Source: Cognatishimia sp. F0-27
GTDB lineage: Bacteria > Pseudomonadota > Alphaproteobacteria > Rhodobacterales > Rhodobacteraceae
Direction: 5' to 3'
DNA length: 64,000 bases
Assembly (NCBI RefSeq): GCF_020667845.1
Contig: NZ_JAFMPQ010000012.1
Location: 1-64,000 of the forward strand
Shown piece after piece: positions 8,767 to 17,922 of the stretch. How positions within the stretch are numbered: position 1 is the first letter of the stretch; every line of letters begins with the position of its first letter. The notes below the pieces were generated by a model, which worked only from the letters and a program-made list of their open reading frames with translations, searched no databases and had not been told where the DNA came from. Position numbers and translations under genes: made by a program.

Positions 8767-9246
8767 CTACAGGCATTTGAAATAGTCGAACGGCTCAAGG
8801 CAGGTCCGGCAACGCCAATGGGCCTTGCACGGCGTCGAGCCGAACTGGCTGATCCGTTCAAGATCGTCGCTCTGGCAGCGCGGACAGGCCTTGGGGCCGC
8901 CGGATGGGGAGGGTGGGGCTATGCCATATTCCTCAAGCCGCGCGCGGCCCTTGTCCGAAAGCCAATCCGTGGTCCAGGGCGGCGAAAGCTGTGTGCGGAT
9001 ACGCAGCTTCGACACGCCCTTCTCCCTGAGAGCGGCTTCGATATCCTGCGCGATCACCCGGGTGGCGGGACAGCCCGAATAGGTCGGCGTCACCGAGACT
9101 TCGAGCAGATCGTCATCCCAGCGCAGCCCGCGCACGATACCCAGATCCATCACCGAGATCACCGGAATCTCCGGGTCGGGCACGCTTTCGAGCCAGTCAC
9201 GGACCTGGTCGAGGGTAGGCATCGCGCTGGAGGCCGGGGTGCTCAT
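8767..9246 (-). CDS. paaD: PaaD: epoxidase accessory / Fe-S maturation protein
   Basis: A 159-residue protein with the MIP18/DUF59 fold in its first 100 residues (VPDPEIPVISVMDLGIV, TPTYSGCPA) and a C-terminal zinc-ribbon-like part with CPRC and CRTC pairs. PaaD-type proteins are needed for an active phenylacetyl-CoA epoxidase, probably for iron-sulfur or diiron assembly. ATG 9246 lies one base after the paaC stop (TGACATG), so the two are translationally coupled; an in-frame ATG at 9261 would overlap paaC. Confidence 0.95.
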   Translation of the reverse strand: MSTPASSAMPTLDQVRDWLESVPDPEIPVISVMDLGIVRGLRWDDDLLEVSVTPTYSGCPATRVIAQDIEAALREKGVSKLRIRTQLSPPWTTDWLSDKGRARLEEYGIAPPSPSGGPKACPRCQSDDLERISQFGSTPCKAHWRCRTCLEPFDYFKCL

Positions 9247-9247
9247 G

Positions 9248-10027
9248 TCACCACCGCGCATCCGGATAGGCCCGCTGCAGCCATTGCATGGTGGTCAGCA
9301 TGTGCCCGAGATGCTCGCTGTGCCGCTTGCCACTGCGCCCGCCGGTCTGACCGGTGCGGGTGTCGGGCGGTGACAGCGTCGCGGCGGTCAGAAGAGCGGT
9401 CATGGCGTCCATGTAGGGCGCGCGCAGGCTTTCCGGCGTGGGCGCAATCCCGGCCTCCGACAAGGTCGTGTCGTGGGCGTCCGTCTCGAACATTTCCGCG
9501 ACATAGGGCCAGAGCAGCGTCAGAGCGGCCTGCATCCGCGCGCGGCTTTCTTCGGTGCCATCGCCCAGACTGACCACCAATTCCGAGGAGCGTTCAGCGT
9601 GGTAGGTCACTTCCTTGACCGACTTTGCCGCAATCTCTGCGATCCGGGCATCGGAGCTGTGTTCCAGCGCTTGCAAGAGCAGAAGGTGCCAGTGGTCGAA
9701 CAGGCATTGCCGCATCAGCGTCTGGCCAAAATCGCCATTGGGCTGTTCAACAAGCAGGATGTTGCGGAAATCCCAGACATCACGACGCATGGCAAGCGCG
9801 TCGGCATCGCGCGCCTTGCCCTCGATCGTGCCCGCAAGGCCAAGCCACATCTGCGTCTGGCCGATCAGGTCGAGCGCGGTGTTGGCGATCGCAATGTCTT
9901 CTTCAAGCACCGGCGCATGACCGCACCATTCCGACAGCCGATGGCCCAGAACAAGCGTGTTGTCACCCATGCGGCAGAGGAATTCGAACAGCGTTTCCCG
10001 TGGCACCGCCAGTTCCGCGCCCGTCAT
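9248..10027 (-). CDS. paaC: PaaC: structural subunit of the phenylacetyl-CoA 1,2-epoxidase
   Basis: A 259-residue four-helix-bundle protein homologous to PaaA but not catalytic; with PaaA it forms the core of the multicomponent oxygenase. Seen: LGHRLSEWCGHAPVLEEDIA, NTALDLIGQ and KSVKEVTYHAERSSELV, segments typical of PaaC. The ATG overlaps the paaB stop by one base (TGATG). Between paaB and paaD in the usual paaABCDE order. Confidence 0.96.
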   Translation of the reverse strand: MTGAELAVPRETLFEFLCRMGDNTLVLGHRLSEWCGHAPVLEEDIAIANTALDLIGQTQMWLGLAGTIEGKARDADALAMRRDVWDFRNILLVEQPNGDFGQTLMRQCLFDHWHLLLLQALEHSSDARIAEIAAKSVKEVTYHAERSSELVVSLGDGTEESRARMQAALTLLWPYVAEMFETDAHDTTLSEAGIAPTPESLRAPYMDAMTALLTAATLSPPDTRTGQTGGRSGKRHSEHLGHMLTTMQWLQRAYPDARW

Positions 10028-10311
10028 CACATGGCCCCCACATCGTCGGGGATGTCGAAGAACGTCGGATGCCGATAGACCTTGCTTTCGGATGGCTCGT
10101 AAAGCGGCCCCTTGCTGGATGGCGATGAGGCGGCGATATGGGCGGCTTCAACCACCCAGATGGAGACGCCCTCGTTGCGGCGGGTATACACGTCGCGCGC
10201 GTTCAGGATCGCCTTTTCCGCGTCAGGCGCATGCAGCGAGCCCACATGGCGATGGCTCAGCCCGTGCTGGCCGCGGATAAACACTTCCCAAAGGGGCCAT
10301 TCGGTGCTCAT
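10027..10311 (-). CDS. paaB: PaaB: small subunit of the phenylacetyl-CoA 1,2-epoxidase
   Basis: A 94-residue protein that bridges PaaAC heterodimers in the oxygenase complex. The sequence WPLWEVFIRGQHGLSHRHVG followed by NARDVYTRR and SIWVVEA is the family signature. Start and stop both overlap neighbours (four bases with the DUF3291 gene, one base with paaC), so it is tightly coupled within the operon. Confidence 0.97.
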   Translation of the reverse strand: MSTEWPLWEVFIRGQHGLSHRHVGSLHAPDAEKAILNARDVYTRRNEGVSIWVVEAAHIAASSPSSKGPLYEPSESKVYRHPTFFDIPDDVGAM

Positions 10312-10778
10312 GTCGACGCTCCCTGAACTGGAGATGGTGTCTTGTGCCAGCGCTGATCCGCGGCGAGATGGTCCCAGCCAAACGCATGGTCGCTGTCCCC
10401 ATGCGCATTGAGATGCGCAAGCCGGGCAAGCGCGTCCGACAGGCTCGGGTGGGTCTTGTCAGCAACCCACCACATCGCGAAATGCATGCTGTCGAGGATG
10501 CCGAACCACTCGGCGCGCCGCTCGTAGAATTGCCGGTGTAGGGTGCCGAACACGAAGCGCTCAAACTGAATCGGTGACGCCCATACCGACACGGTGGCAA
10601 TCATCTGCGGATCGCCACCAATCGGACCGGAAGTCTCTTCGGCATTGCGCCACACGAACCCGTCTGAGCGTTCGGCCAGGCGGTTGATCCGATCTATCGC
10701 AGCGACAAAAGGCGCAACCCGCGGATCTTCCAACGGATGCAGAAGCCGCGCGACGTTGATCTCCGCAAGCTGCGTCAT
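10308..10778 (-). CDS. DUF3291-family protein inserted in the paa operon
   Basis: A 156-residue protein assigned to DUF3291, a ferredoxin-like/antibiotic-biosynthesis-monooxygenase-like fold of unknown role. Typical family pieces: [19 protein letters not shown] at the N-terminus, then [21 protein letters not shown] and HFAMWWV. Start chosen where ATGA overlaps the paaA stop; the frame extends further upstream only as a shadow of paaA. It overlaps paaA upstream and paaB downstream by four bases each, so it is made in step with the epoxidase subunits. Its function is unknown; it could be an accessory or protective factor for the epoxidase. Confidence 0.85.
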   Translation of the reverse strand: MTQLAEINVARLLHPLEDPRVAPFVAAIDRINRLAERSDGFVWRNAEETSGPIGGDPQMIATVSVWASPIQFERFVFGTLHRQFYERRAEWFGILDSMHFAMWWVADKTHPSLSDALARLAHLNAHGDSDHAFGWDHLAADQRWHKTPSPVQGAST

Positions 10779-11752
10779 TCCGCGGCCACCTTGCTGGCGC
10801 GTTTTTTCTCCGCATGGGCCATGAGCCCGTCGCGCACCCACGCGCCATCGTCCCACGCCTTGTTGCGCGCGGCCAGGCGTTCTGCGTTGCAGGGGCCATC
10901 GCCGGAGATCACGGCAAAGAACTCCGACCAGTCCGGCTCGGAGAAGTCGTAGCCGCCCTTTTCGTCGTTCCAGCACAGCGCCGGGTCGGGGACGGTCAGG
11001 CCCAGATATTCGGCTTGTGGCACGGTCTGATCGACGAATTTCTGACGCAACTCGTCATTGGTATTCATCTTGATCTTCCACGCCATGGATTGCGCCGAAT
11101 GCACGCTGTCCTTGTCGGACGGGCCGAACATCATCAGCGCCGGATACCAGAAACGGTCGAGCGCATCCTGCGCCATCCGCCGCTGTGCCTCGGTCCCGTT
11201 GGCCATGGCGCGCATGATGTCGAAGCCCTGCCGCTGATGGAAGGACTCCTCCTTGCAGATCCGCACCATCGCGCGAGCATAGGGCCCGAAGGAGGTGCGC
11301 TGCAACGGCACCTGGTTCATGATGGCAGCGCCATCGACCAACCAGCCCACGGCGCCCATATCGGCCCATGTGAGCGTGGGATAGTTGAAGATCGAGCTGT
11401 ATTTCATGCGCCCATCCAGCAGCATCTCGGTCAGCTCATCGCGGCTCACGCCCAGCGTTTCGGCGGCGCAATAAAGATAAAGCCCGTGGCCCGCCTCGTC
11501 CTGCACCTTTGCCAGCAGGATCGCCTTGCGTTCCAGCGTCGGTGCGCGGGTGATCCAGTTGCCTTCCGGCAACTGCCCGACGATCTCGGAATGGGCATGC
11601 TGTCCGATCTGGCGGATCAGGGTCTTGCGGTAGCCTTCGGGCATCCAGTCCTTCGGCTCGATCTTTTCGCCCGCGTCAATGCGTGCCTGGAAGGCCGCCA
11701 GCTTGTCGGGGTCGTCCTGCGTCGCCTCGGATTTGATCATTTGTGCATACAT
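10775..11752 (-). CDS. paaA: PaaA: catalytic diiron subunit of the phenylacetyl-CoA 1,2-epoxidase
   Basis: A 325-residue oxygenase subunit that carries the diiron centre and epoxidises the aromatic ring of phenylacetyl-CoA. Diiron ligand motifs are visible: [14 protein letters not shown] and [16 protein letters not shown] (ExxH pairs), plus [10 protein letters not shown] and [19 protein letters not shown] segments typical of PaaA. Second gene of the operon, 24 bases after the thiolase gene. The stop overlaps the DUF3291 start. Confidence 0.97.
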   Translation of the reverse strand: MYAQMIKSEATQDDPDKLAAFQARIDAGEKIEPKDWMPEGYRKTLIRQIGQHAHSEIVGQLPEGNWITRAPTLERKAILLAKVQDEAGHGLYLYCAAETLGVSRDELTEMLLDGRMKYSSIFNYPTLTWADMGAVGWLVDGAAIMNQVPLQRTSFGPYARAMVRICKEESFHQRQGFDIMRAMANGTEAQRRMAQDALDRFWYPALMMFGPSDKDSVHSAQSMAWKIKMNTNDELRQKFVDQTVPQAEYLGLTVPDPALCWNDEKGGYDFSEPDWSEFFAVISGDGPCNAERLAARNKAWDDGAWVRDGLMAHAEKKRASKVAAE

Positions 11753-11776
11753 CGCGATCCCGTCCTCTCGCTGGGG

Positions 11777-13000
11777 TCAGACCCGTTCCAGAATGAGCGC
11801 GGCACCCTGTCCGACACCCACGCATTGTGTGCAAAGCGCGTAGCGCCCGCCACGGTCTTGCAGCTCATGCGCCGCGGTCAGAACCAGCCGCGCCCCGGTC
11901 ATGCCAAGCGGATGGCCCAGCGCGATTGCACCGCCATTGGGGTTCACGCGCGGGTCGTCATCGGCGACGCCAAGCGCGCGCAACGTGGCAAGGCCCTGGC
12001 TTGCAAAGGCTTCGTTCAGTTCGATCACATCCATGTCGTCCATGCTGAGGCCCGTGCGGTCCAGCAGTTTTTGCGTCGCCGGAACCGGTCCGATCCCCAT
12101 CACGCGGGGCATGACACCCGCGGAGGCAGAGCCGACCACGCGCGCCATGGGCGTCAGCCCTTGTGCTTGCGCCGCGGCTTCGCAAGCCACGATAAGGGCG
12201 GCCGCGCCATCGTTGACGCCAGACGCATTGCCCGCGGTCACGCTCTTGTCCGGCCCGTTGATCCCGCGCAGCTTGGCGAGCTTTTCAAGCGTCGTGTCCG
12301 GGCGGGGATGTTCGTCCGTTTCCACAACGATCGGTGCCCCGCGCCGCTGGGGAACAGGCACAGGCACGATTTCGCGGGCGAACCGCCCGGCCTGTTGCGC
12401 GGCGTGCCAGCGGTCCTGCGACCGTTTCGCAAAGGCGTCCTGATCGGCGCGGCTGATGTTGTAATCTTCGGCGACATTGTCGGCCGTCACGGGCATGGCA
12501 TCGGTGCCATAGAGCGCGTCCATCTTCGGGTTGACGAAGCGCGACCCGATGGTGGTGTCATAGACCGCGTTGGCGCGGGAAAACGCGGTTTCCGCCTTGG
12601 GCATGACAAAAGGGGCGCGGCTCATGCTCTCCACGCCGCCGGCAATCCCAAGCGCATAGTCACCGGCCTTGATGCCCCGCGCGACGCAAGCGACAGCATC
12701 CATACCCGAGGCGCAAAGCCGGTTGACGGTGAAACCGGGCACCGTTTCCGGCAGGCCCGCGAGCAGCGCCGCCATGCGGGCCACGTTCCGGCTGTCTTCG
12801 CCCGCCTGGTTGGTGTTGCCAAAGACAACCTCGTCTACCGCCGCAGGATCGAGCCCGGGATTGCGCTCCAGCAGGGCCGCAATGGTCAGCGCCGCGAGGT
12901 CGTCCGGTCGTATCGAGGACAAGGCACCGCCATAGCGCCCAATGGGCGTGCGTAACCCGTCACAAACAAATGCATCCACAGCGGCGCGCCTCCCGGTCAT
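11777..13000 (-). CDS. paaJ: Thiolase PaaJ/PcaF: 3-oxoadipyl-CoA (3-oxo-5,6-dehydrosuberyl-CoA) thiolase
   Basis: A 407-residue degradative thiolase. The nucleophilic Cys is in [12 protein letters not shown] (about residue 90), the other site residues in [21 protein letters not shown] and the C-terminal [13 protein letters not shown]. Many thiolases look alike; the assignment to PaaJ/PcaF comes from the N-terminal [18 protein letters not shown] and from lying first in the paaABCDE operon. It probably does both thiolytic steps of the pathway. The control region before it holds an inverted repeat. Confidence 0.92.
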   Translation of the reverse strand: MTGRRAAVDAFVCDGLRTPIGRYGGALSSIRPDDLAALTIAALLERNPGLDPAAVDEVVFGNTNQAGEDSRNVARMAALLAGLPETVPGFTVNRLCASGMDAVACVARGIKAGDYALGIAGGVESMSRAPFVMPKAETAFSRANAVYDTTIGSRFVNPKMDALYGTDAMPVTADNVAEDYNISRADQDAFAKRSQDRWHAAQQAGRFAREIVPVPVPQRRGAPIVVETDEHPRPDTTLEKLAKLRGINGPDKSVTAGNASGVNDGAAALIVACEAAAQAQGLTPMARVVGSASAGVMPRVMGIGPVPATQKLLDRTGLSMDDMDVIELNEAFASQGLATLRALGVADDDPRVNPNGGAIALGHPLGMTGARLVLTAAHELQDRGGRYALCTQCVGVGQGAALILERV

Positions 13001-13045
13001 CCTGTCGTGTGCGCACGGTAGCCGGTCCGATGTGTTCAGGCAAGA

Positions 13046-13090
13046 ATATCGTTACGCGAAATCCGCCTTTTGGCGAAATTCGTAACATAT
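13046..13090. promoter_or_regulatory. Inverted repeat in the control region of the paaJ-paaA operon
   Basis: ATATCGTTACG at 13046-13056 is mirrored by CGTAACATAT at 13081-13090, with one unpaired base; between them ATTTCG-type repeats and a small CGCC/GGCG hairpin occur. The spacing (about 35 bases between arm centres) would suit two bound dimers. No factor can be assigned. Confidence 0.35.
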
Positions 13091-13161
13091 CGGGACAGGC
13101 ATGGCTTTGCGGGATCGGGGGCGCATGCCTCGCCGCATCCCCGTGAACGGGCGTAATTCGT

Positions 13162-14082
13162 TTAATTGGCGGATGCGGCGTGGGTGACGGGCAGGGGTGC
13201 GGCAGCCTTGGCGCCATGAAACCGCCGCGCCAGCACGGCGATGTGGTCAGGGCCCACTTCGCAACACCCGCCAACCGTTTGCGCACCGGCATCGACCCAC
13301 GCCTCGGCAAAGGTCGCATACTCTTCAGGCCCGAGATCCTGTCGGGCACTCAACAGGTCGGTGGTGGCACCGATGCTGCTGAAGTCCTCGGCGATCCGCG
13401 TGAACCCGTTGGCGTAGGCGCCCACATGCGGGTGCATCCCGGCAAGCACGGGCAGACCTTGCGAGATAGCCTCTGGCCGCGAACAGTTGAGCAAGACCCG
13501 GTCCGGCGCGAACTCCGCCAGCAACGGGGCGATGTCGTCAAGCGGCTCGCCCGAGCGCAGCCGGGTTCCGTCGGTGTCATCGACGCTCAGCGCCAGCCAG
13601 ATCGGTTTGCCCGGAACACCGGCCCCCATGAGGCCCCCGCGTGCCTGCGCGACCGAGGACATGGTTTCGAGCAATAGCACGTCGACAAGAGGTGCATGAA
13701 GCCGCGCCACATCGGCATAGATCTCCGCGGCAATTTCCGGCGCGGGGGCATTGTCCGGCTGGTATGAAAACCCCAAGGGCCCAAGCGAGCCGGCCACGCA
13801 TCCGCCGCCTGCGGCATCGCGGGCATCGGTGGCAAGACGACAGCTCGTCTCGATCAGATGGGCAAGCTTGTCCGACAGATCGAAAGCGGCGAGGCGATCG
13901 GGCAAGACCGCGTAGCTGTTGGTCGTGGCCACTTCTGCCCCGGCGGCGAAAAAATCGTTATGCACCGCGCGCACGAGTTCAGGCGCATCAATCAGGGCCT
14001 GCATTGACCAAAGCGGCGTTGGTTTGCCCATACGGCGGACCAGCTCCTGACCCATGCCGCCATCCAGAAGTGTCACAGCCAT
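13162..14082 (-). CDS. Homocysteine S-methyltransferase family protein
   Basis: A 306-residue Pfam S-methyl_trans (BHMT/MmuM-type) TIM-barrel enzyme that moves a methyl group to homocysteine using a zinc thiolate. The zinc-binding Cys residues are present: LLNCSRPEA near residue 200 and QTVGGCCEVGPDHI near 280. N-terminal TLLDGGMGQEL is the family start. ATG 14082 has GGAG about eight bases upstream; the GTG at 14115 adds residues with no similarity. The methyl donor cannot be told from the sequence (S-methylmethionine, betaine or dimethylsulfonio compounds are all possible). No SAM-type riboswitch was recognised upstream. Confidence 0.85.
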   Translation of the reverse strand: MAVTLLDGGMGQELVRRMGKPTPLWSMQALIDAPELVRAVHNDFFAAGAEVATTNSYAVLPDRLAAFDLSDKLAHLIETSCRLATDARDAAGGGCVAGSLGPLGFSYQPDNAPAPEIAAEIYADVARLHAPLVDVLLLETMSSVAQARGGLMGAGVPGKPIWLALSVDDTDGTRLRSGEPLDDIAPLLAEFAPDRVLLNCSRPEAISQGLPVLAGMHPHVGAYANGFTRIAEDFSSIGATTDLLSARQDLGPEEYATFAEAWVDAGAQTVGGCCEVGPDHIAVLARRFHGAKAAAPLPVTHAASAN

Positions 14083-14294
14083 GTTCAATCGCTCCAGGTT
14101 TGCAGGCGGGATCACGCGCTGACCGCCTTGGATCTGATCGCAGATAAACTGTCTTTGGGAAAGGTAAAGCGTCCTGCGCGAATAATCCCAGTCGGGCGGG
14201 ACCGGTTTGTGTTGGTGTCCCGCGGCGGGCTGTTTGCGATACTCTTGGCGGTTGCCTGACGAGACGACGGCCCGGACCGGGAGCCCCGAATGAA

Positions 14295-14322
14295 AACGGG
14301 CGGCACCGGCATGCCGCCCGTT
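14295..14322 (-). terminator. Rho-independent terminator of the RTX/DUF4114 gene
   Basis: Read leftward, a stem of ten perfect pairs (ACGGGCGGCA / TGCCGCCCGT) closes a six-base loop and is followed by TTTTC. It begins 28 bases after the stop codon at 14350. Confidence 0.75.
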
Positions 14323-14349
14323 CGGTCAATGTGGTCGGGCGTCGAACAC

Positions 14350-17124
14350 TCAGAAGATCACAACGCTCTCAAGCGCGTGCAGCGCGTCCGGTTCGAGCCC
14401 CGCCTCTTCGAGCACAAGGGTCGCGCCATCGAGATCGAGCGCAAGGTTGACGCCCTCGCGCAGGGTGTTCTCTGCCAGCCAGCTGGTCGCGGTCTGCTCC
14501 GGTGCGAGAAGGCCCAGCGCCGACAGATCGATCACGTCTGCGGAATTGCCCGACAGGCTGAAATCGGTGATCACATCGATATCCGCCGCACGGCTTTGTG
14601 GCCCGAAGACAAACACATCCGACCCGGTGCCGCCCATCAGCGTGTCTGAACCCGCGCCGCCGAGCAGCGTGTCGGCGCCGCTGCCACCGTAGAGCCGGTC
14701 GGCGCCTGCACCCCCGGACAGGTCGTCCGATCCGCCACCGCCCCAGAGCTTGTCCGCACCCGAACCGCCGGACATCGTGTCATTGCCCAGTTGCCCCCAG
14801 AGCAGATCGGTATTGGCGCCGCCCGACAAACGGTCGTCGCCTATCCCGCCGTTGAGGTGGTCATCGCCATCGCCGCCATCGAGCGTATCGTCGCCTTCGC
14901 GACCCAAAAGCACGTCATGCCCGTCATTGCCGCGCAAGCTGTTGGCGGTGCGATCGCCATAGACTAAGTCGTCACCGGCAAGCGCGTCAATCCATGCGGC
15001 GCTCTGGGTCACGCTCAGGCGGTCGTTCTCTCCACGCCACGGCTGGATGTCGAAAACCTCGTCATTGGCTTCGAAGAGCCAGCCAACAAGGCTCTGGTCG
15101 GCGTCGGCATCGCTTTTGAGATTGCTGTCGGCCACGGTTGCACCCGTGTTTGACAGATCGACCTGCACCACCACGTCGTCGAAATCCCAGTCGCCGTTGT
15201 TCTGGATGTCCTCGAAACCGAGGATGACGGCATTGCCGTCCCGTGCTTCGCCAAGCCCGTGGTCAAGCCCGTCTGCATTGAGCGAAATACCGCGTTCGGG
15301 GTCGTGACTCATGTGGAAGGTGGTGTTGCCATAGCGCGCAAGCAGGGGTGTTTCCACGCCGGTCTCCGCATCCACATGGAAGAGGCGCAACCCTTGGTCC
15401 GTGTTCACGTTGCCGATCTCGCCGTCGGCGTTGCGCAACACATAGGCGGTGCCCTCGAACAGGCTCTTGTCGCTGTTGCGCGCATAGCCATCGGGCAGGA
15501 TGAAGAAGCCGAGCGTGTCGCTTGCGTCAACGTCGATATCCACCCGTGATTCGCCGGTGATGAGCGTGCCGCCATTGTCGTATTTGGATGCGTTTGCAAA
15601 GATGATCTGCACATCCTCGATCGTGCCGTCTTCGGCGATCTTGTACATGCCCAGCGTGTTCTTGTAGTCGGCGGTTTCGCTGAGGAAGGTGACGATGGCC
15701 TTTGCCGGTTCGCGATCCTCGGTGAAGAAGCCGCCTTCGGTCTGGTCGGTGCCGTCGAAGATGCCCTCATCCTCGATCACCGCGCCGCTGTCACCAAGAT
15801 CGATGTTGAACATCACATCATTGAAATCCCGATCGCCGCCGCCGCTGATATCCTCGAAGCCAACGGTGATGCTGCCGTCGAATTTGAGCTGACCGCGCAA
15901 ATGATCGAAATTGTCGACATTCATGTCGATCCCGTCTTCCGGACGATGATGCATATGCCACGAGGCCGCGTTGAAGCGGGCGTTCACGAGTGTTTCCGAT
16001 CCGGTTTCCGCATCCACCGCGAAAAGACGCAGCCCGGTGCTCCAGTAGACGTTGCCCGCGCCACCGCCCCAATCCCGGAAGACATAGGAGTCGGCCTCGA
16101 AAACGGATTTGTCCGCGTTCATCCGCCAGCCGTCCGACAGGATGAAGAAGCCAAGAGTGTCCCCCAGCGCGGCGTCGATCTCGACGGTGGTTTCGCCTGC
16201 GACCAGATCACCGCCGCTGCCGACATTGGACGAATTGGCAAAGATGATCTCGATGTCGTAAATCATCCCCTGGTCATCGATCTTGTACATCCCGAAGGTG
16301 CTTTGATACCACGCGCCTTCGCCCATGAAGGTCACCGTTGCCGGGGTCGCCGCATCATCGCCGCCGATGGCCGCCTCGTCGCTCAGGTCAGGACGTTCGG
16401 CGCGGGGCTGCACCGCGACAGGCCCGGCGGGACGGGACTCTGCAATGTCAAACGGCGCGATCCAGGCGTGCGCGGTCTGGTCTGTGCCATGATAAATGCT
16501 GTCGTCGACGATCCGAGCACCACTGCTGGCCAGGTTGACGTTCACGACGAGGCTGTCAAAGCGGCCATTGTCGCTTCCGTATACGTCCGCAAAGCCGAGC
16601 GTGACGCTGCCATCATATTGCAGATGCCCGCGGGTGTGGTCGACGCCGTCCACGTTCATGGTGATCCCGGCTTCGGCATTGTGGGCCATGTGCCAGCTTG
16701 CCGCGTTCCAGCGCGCATCGACGAGCGTTTCCGCGCCGGTTTCCGCGTCAATGGCATAGAGACGCAGACCGGTATCGTCGAACACATTTGCCGGACCGCC
16801 GCCCCAGTCGCGAAACTCCAGATTGTCCGCCTCAAGAACGCCGATATCGTTGAGCGTGTAGGCGTCGGGCAGCACGAAAAAGCCGATCTGATCACCCGCA
16901 TCGACGTCGAGAACGACCTGAGACTGGCCCGCTTCGAGCGGACCGCCATTGCCGGTGGACGAGGCGTTGGCGAACAGGATCTGCACGTCATGGATCGCGC
17001 CGTCTTCGGCAATCTTGTACATCCCGAAGCTGTTGCGGAAGCCGGCCTCGCCTCCGAGAAAGGTGACGGTGGGCATCATTGGCGCCGACGATCCGTCAGT
17101 CGCGGCGGGTGTTTCGGTTGGCAT
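14350..17124 (-). CDS. Large secreted RTX protein with three DUF4114 repeats
   Basis: A 924-residue protein likely exported by a type I secretion system: no N-terminal signal peptide, Gly-Asp-rich calcium-binding nonapeptides in the C-terminal quarter (GGxGxDxLxGG type, residues about 720-850), and an acidic, hydrophobic tail. Residues 20-700 hold three tandem DUF4114-type units beginning near 21, 266 and 479; each opens with an FxGMYKI- or LGMYKI-type segment and closes with an acidic FND or FDD segment (for example RDFNDVMFNIDL). DUF4114 is found in extracellular and surface proteins and may bind calcium or polymers. Start chosen at ATG 17124, with GAGGA eight bases upstream; the frame runs on to 17523 without protein-like sequence. 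No secretion genes are nearby. Confidence 0.88.
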   Translation of the reverse strand: MPTETPAATDGSSAPMMPTVTFLGGEAGFRNSFGMYKIAEDGAIHDVQILFANASSTGNGGPLEAGQSQVVLDVDAGDQIGFFVLPDAYTLNDIGVLEADNLEFRDWGGGPANVFDDTGLRLYAIDAETGAETLVDARWNAASWHMAHNAEAGITMNVDGVDHTRGHLQYDGSVTLGFADVYGSDNGRFDSLVVNVNLASSGARIVDDSIYHGTDQTAHAWIAPFDIAESRPAGPVAVQPRAERPDLSDEAAIGGDDAATPATVTFMGEGAWYQSTFGMYKIDDQGMIYDIEIIFANSSNVGSGGDLVAGETTVEIDAALGDTLGFFILSDGWRMNADKSVFEADSYVFRDWGGGAGNVYWSTGLRLFAVDAETGSETLVNARFNAASWHMHHRPEDGIDMNVDNFDHLRGQLKFDGSITVGFEDISGGGDRDFNDVMFNIDLGDSGAVIEDEGIFDGTDQTEGGFFTEDREPAKAIVTFLSETADYKNTLGMYKIAEDGTIEDVQIIFANASKYDNGGTLITGESRVDIDVDASDTLGFFILPDGYARNSDKSLFEGTAYVLRNADGEIGNVNTDQGLRLFHVDAETGVETPLLARYGNTTFHMSHDPERGISLNADGLDHGLGEARDGNAVILGFEDIQNNGDWDFDDVVVQVDLSNTGATVADSNLKSDADADQSLVGWLFEANDEVFDIQPWRGENDRLSVTQSAAWIDALAGDDLVYGDRTANSLRGNDGHDVLLGREGDDTLDGGDGDDHLNGGIGDDRLSGGANTDLLWGQLGNDTMSGGSGADKLWGGGGSDDLSGGAGADRLYGGSGADTLLGGAGSDTLMGGTGSDVFVFGPQSRAADIDVITDFSLSGNSADVIDLSALGLLAPEQTATSWLAENTLREGVNLALDLDGATLVLEEAGLEPDALHALESVVIF

Positions 17125-17922
17125 GAACAAGTCCTCGGAGGTTGGTTGCGTAAACAAGCTTGTCACTACGGCGGCTTGCCCGTGTCTCCCACGGCGCAAA
17201 GAGATGCCGGAGCGGGCATCGGGGGCGAGTGACGATCCAAAAGCGGGGCGCGTGATCCGAACGGATATGCAGAGCACGCCGAATGCCCCATCAGCGGTGG
17301 GAAGCGGCGGCGTCTCGGTCCCGGCTTGCGCTCTCGCACATCTCTTGGCGGCAGCGCAGCACCGCCCTGCAGAACGCGGGGACTGCGGCGTGGACCGCTG
17401 CATCGTGCCGGGATGGCAGGCGCATGGTGTGTTTGGCGCGTGTCGGCCGAGTGGGGCGCCGGGGCGGGTGCAAACGATGTGGCGCGGCGCGTTGGCTGCG
17501 GTTGTTTCAGGCCGGACCGGCACGCGTCGGGGCGTGGTCGGGGAGATCGTGCAGGCGGCACGCGCAGCCGCGCGTCATGGGGTTGGCTCTACCGGTCCGG
17601 TAGTCTTATGTCTGGCACCGTGCCTCACGCACGCGGCCTGCGCCGCCTGCCAAGGGTATCCGCACCGGCAACAGGGCAATCCTTGTCGAGACATCGGCGC
17701 ATCGCGACAGGCCCGTGGTCGTCGCGACAGGGGATCCGTCCGGGATGTTCAGGCATTGATTGGCGCTGGCAGGCACGCGGGTCTTGCCATAATCTCCCGG
17801 CTCGATACCACTCCTCGGTGGCTTTCCCGCACGCAAAGCGCAGGCGATGGCAGCCCTTGCACAGCGTCCCGCAGAATGCTTGCCTGCCCGCAAGAATGGG
17901 CCCGGAGCGAAAGGCAAAAGGC
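17125..17922. other. Gene-free stretch between the RTX gene and the yhaO homologue
   Basis: About 800 bases between divergent genes. Open frames exist on both strands but none has recognisable similarity or a plausible start; the first 100 bases should contain the RTX promoter and the last 100 the nuclease promoter. I see no tRNA, repeat or insertion sequence. Confidence 0.5.

Noticed and set aside
10814-12955. 713-codon frame opposite paaA and paaJ
   Set aside because: Rich in Arg, His and Gly with no family motif; the opposite strand has unmistakable paaA and thiolase genes. A typical shadow frame in high-G+C DNA.
14112-14312. 66-codon leftward frame upstream of the homocysteine methyltransferase
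   Set aside because: No similarity, no start signal; it overlaps the terminator of the RTX gene.
14083-14349. SAM or SAH riboswitch before the homocysteine methyltransferase
   Set aside because: I looked for SAM-II, SAM/SAH and SAH core motifs on the leftward strand and could not find their conserved loops.
15901-17232. 443-codon frame opposite the RTX gene
   Set aside because: Shadow frame; the repeats on the other strand explain its periodicity.
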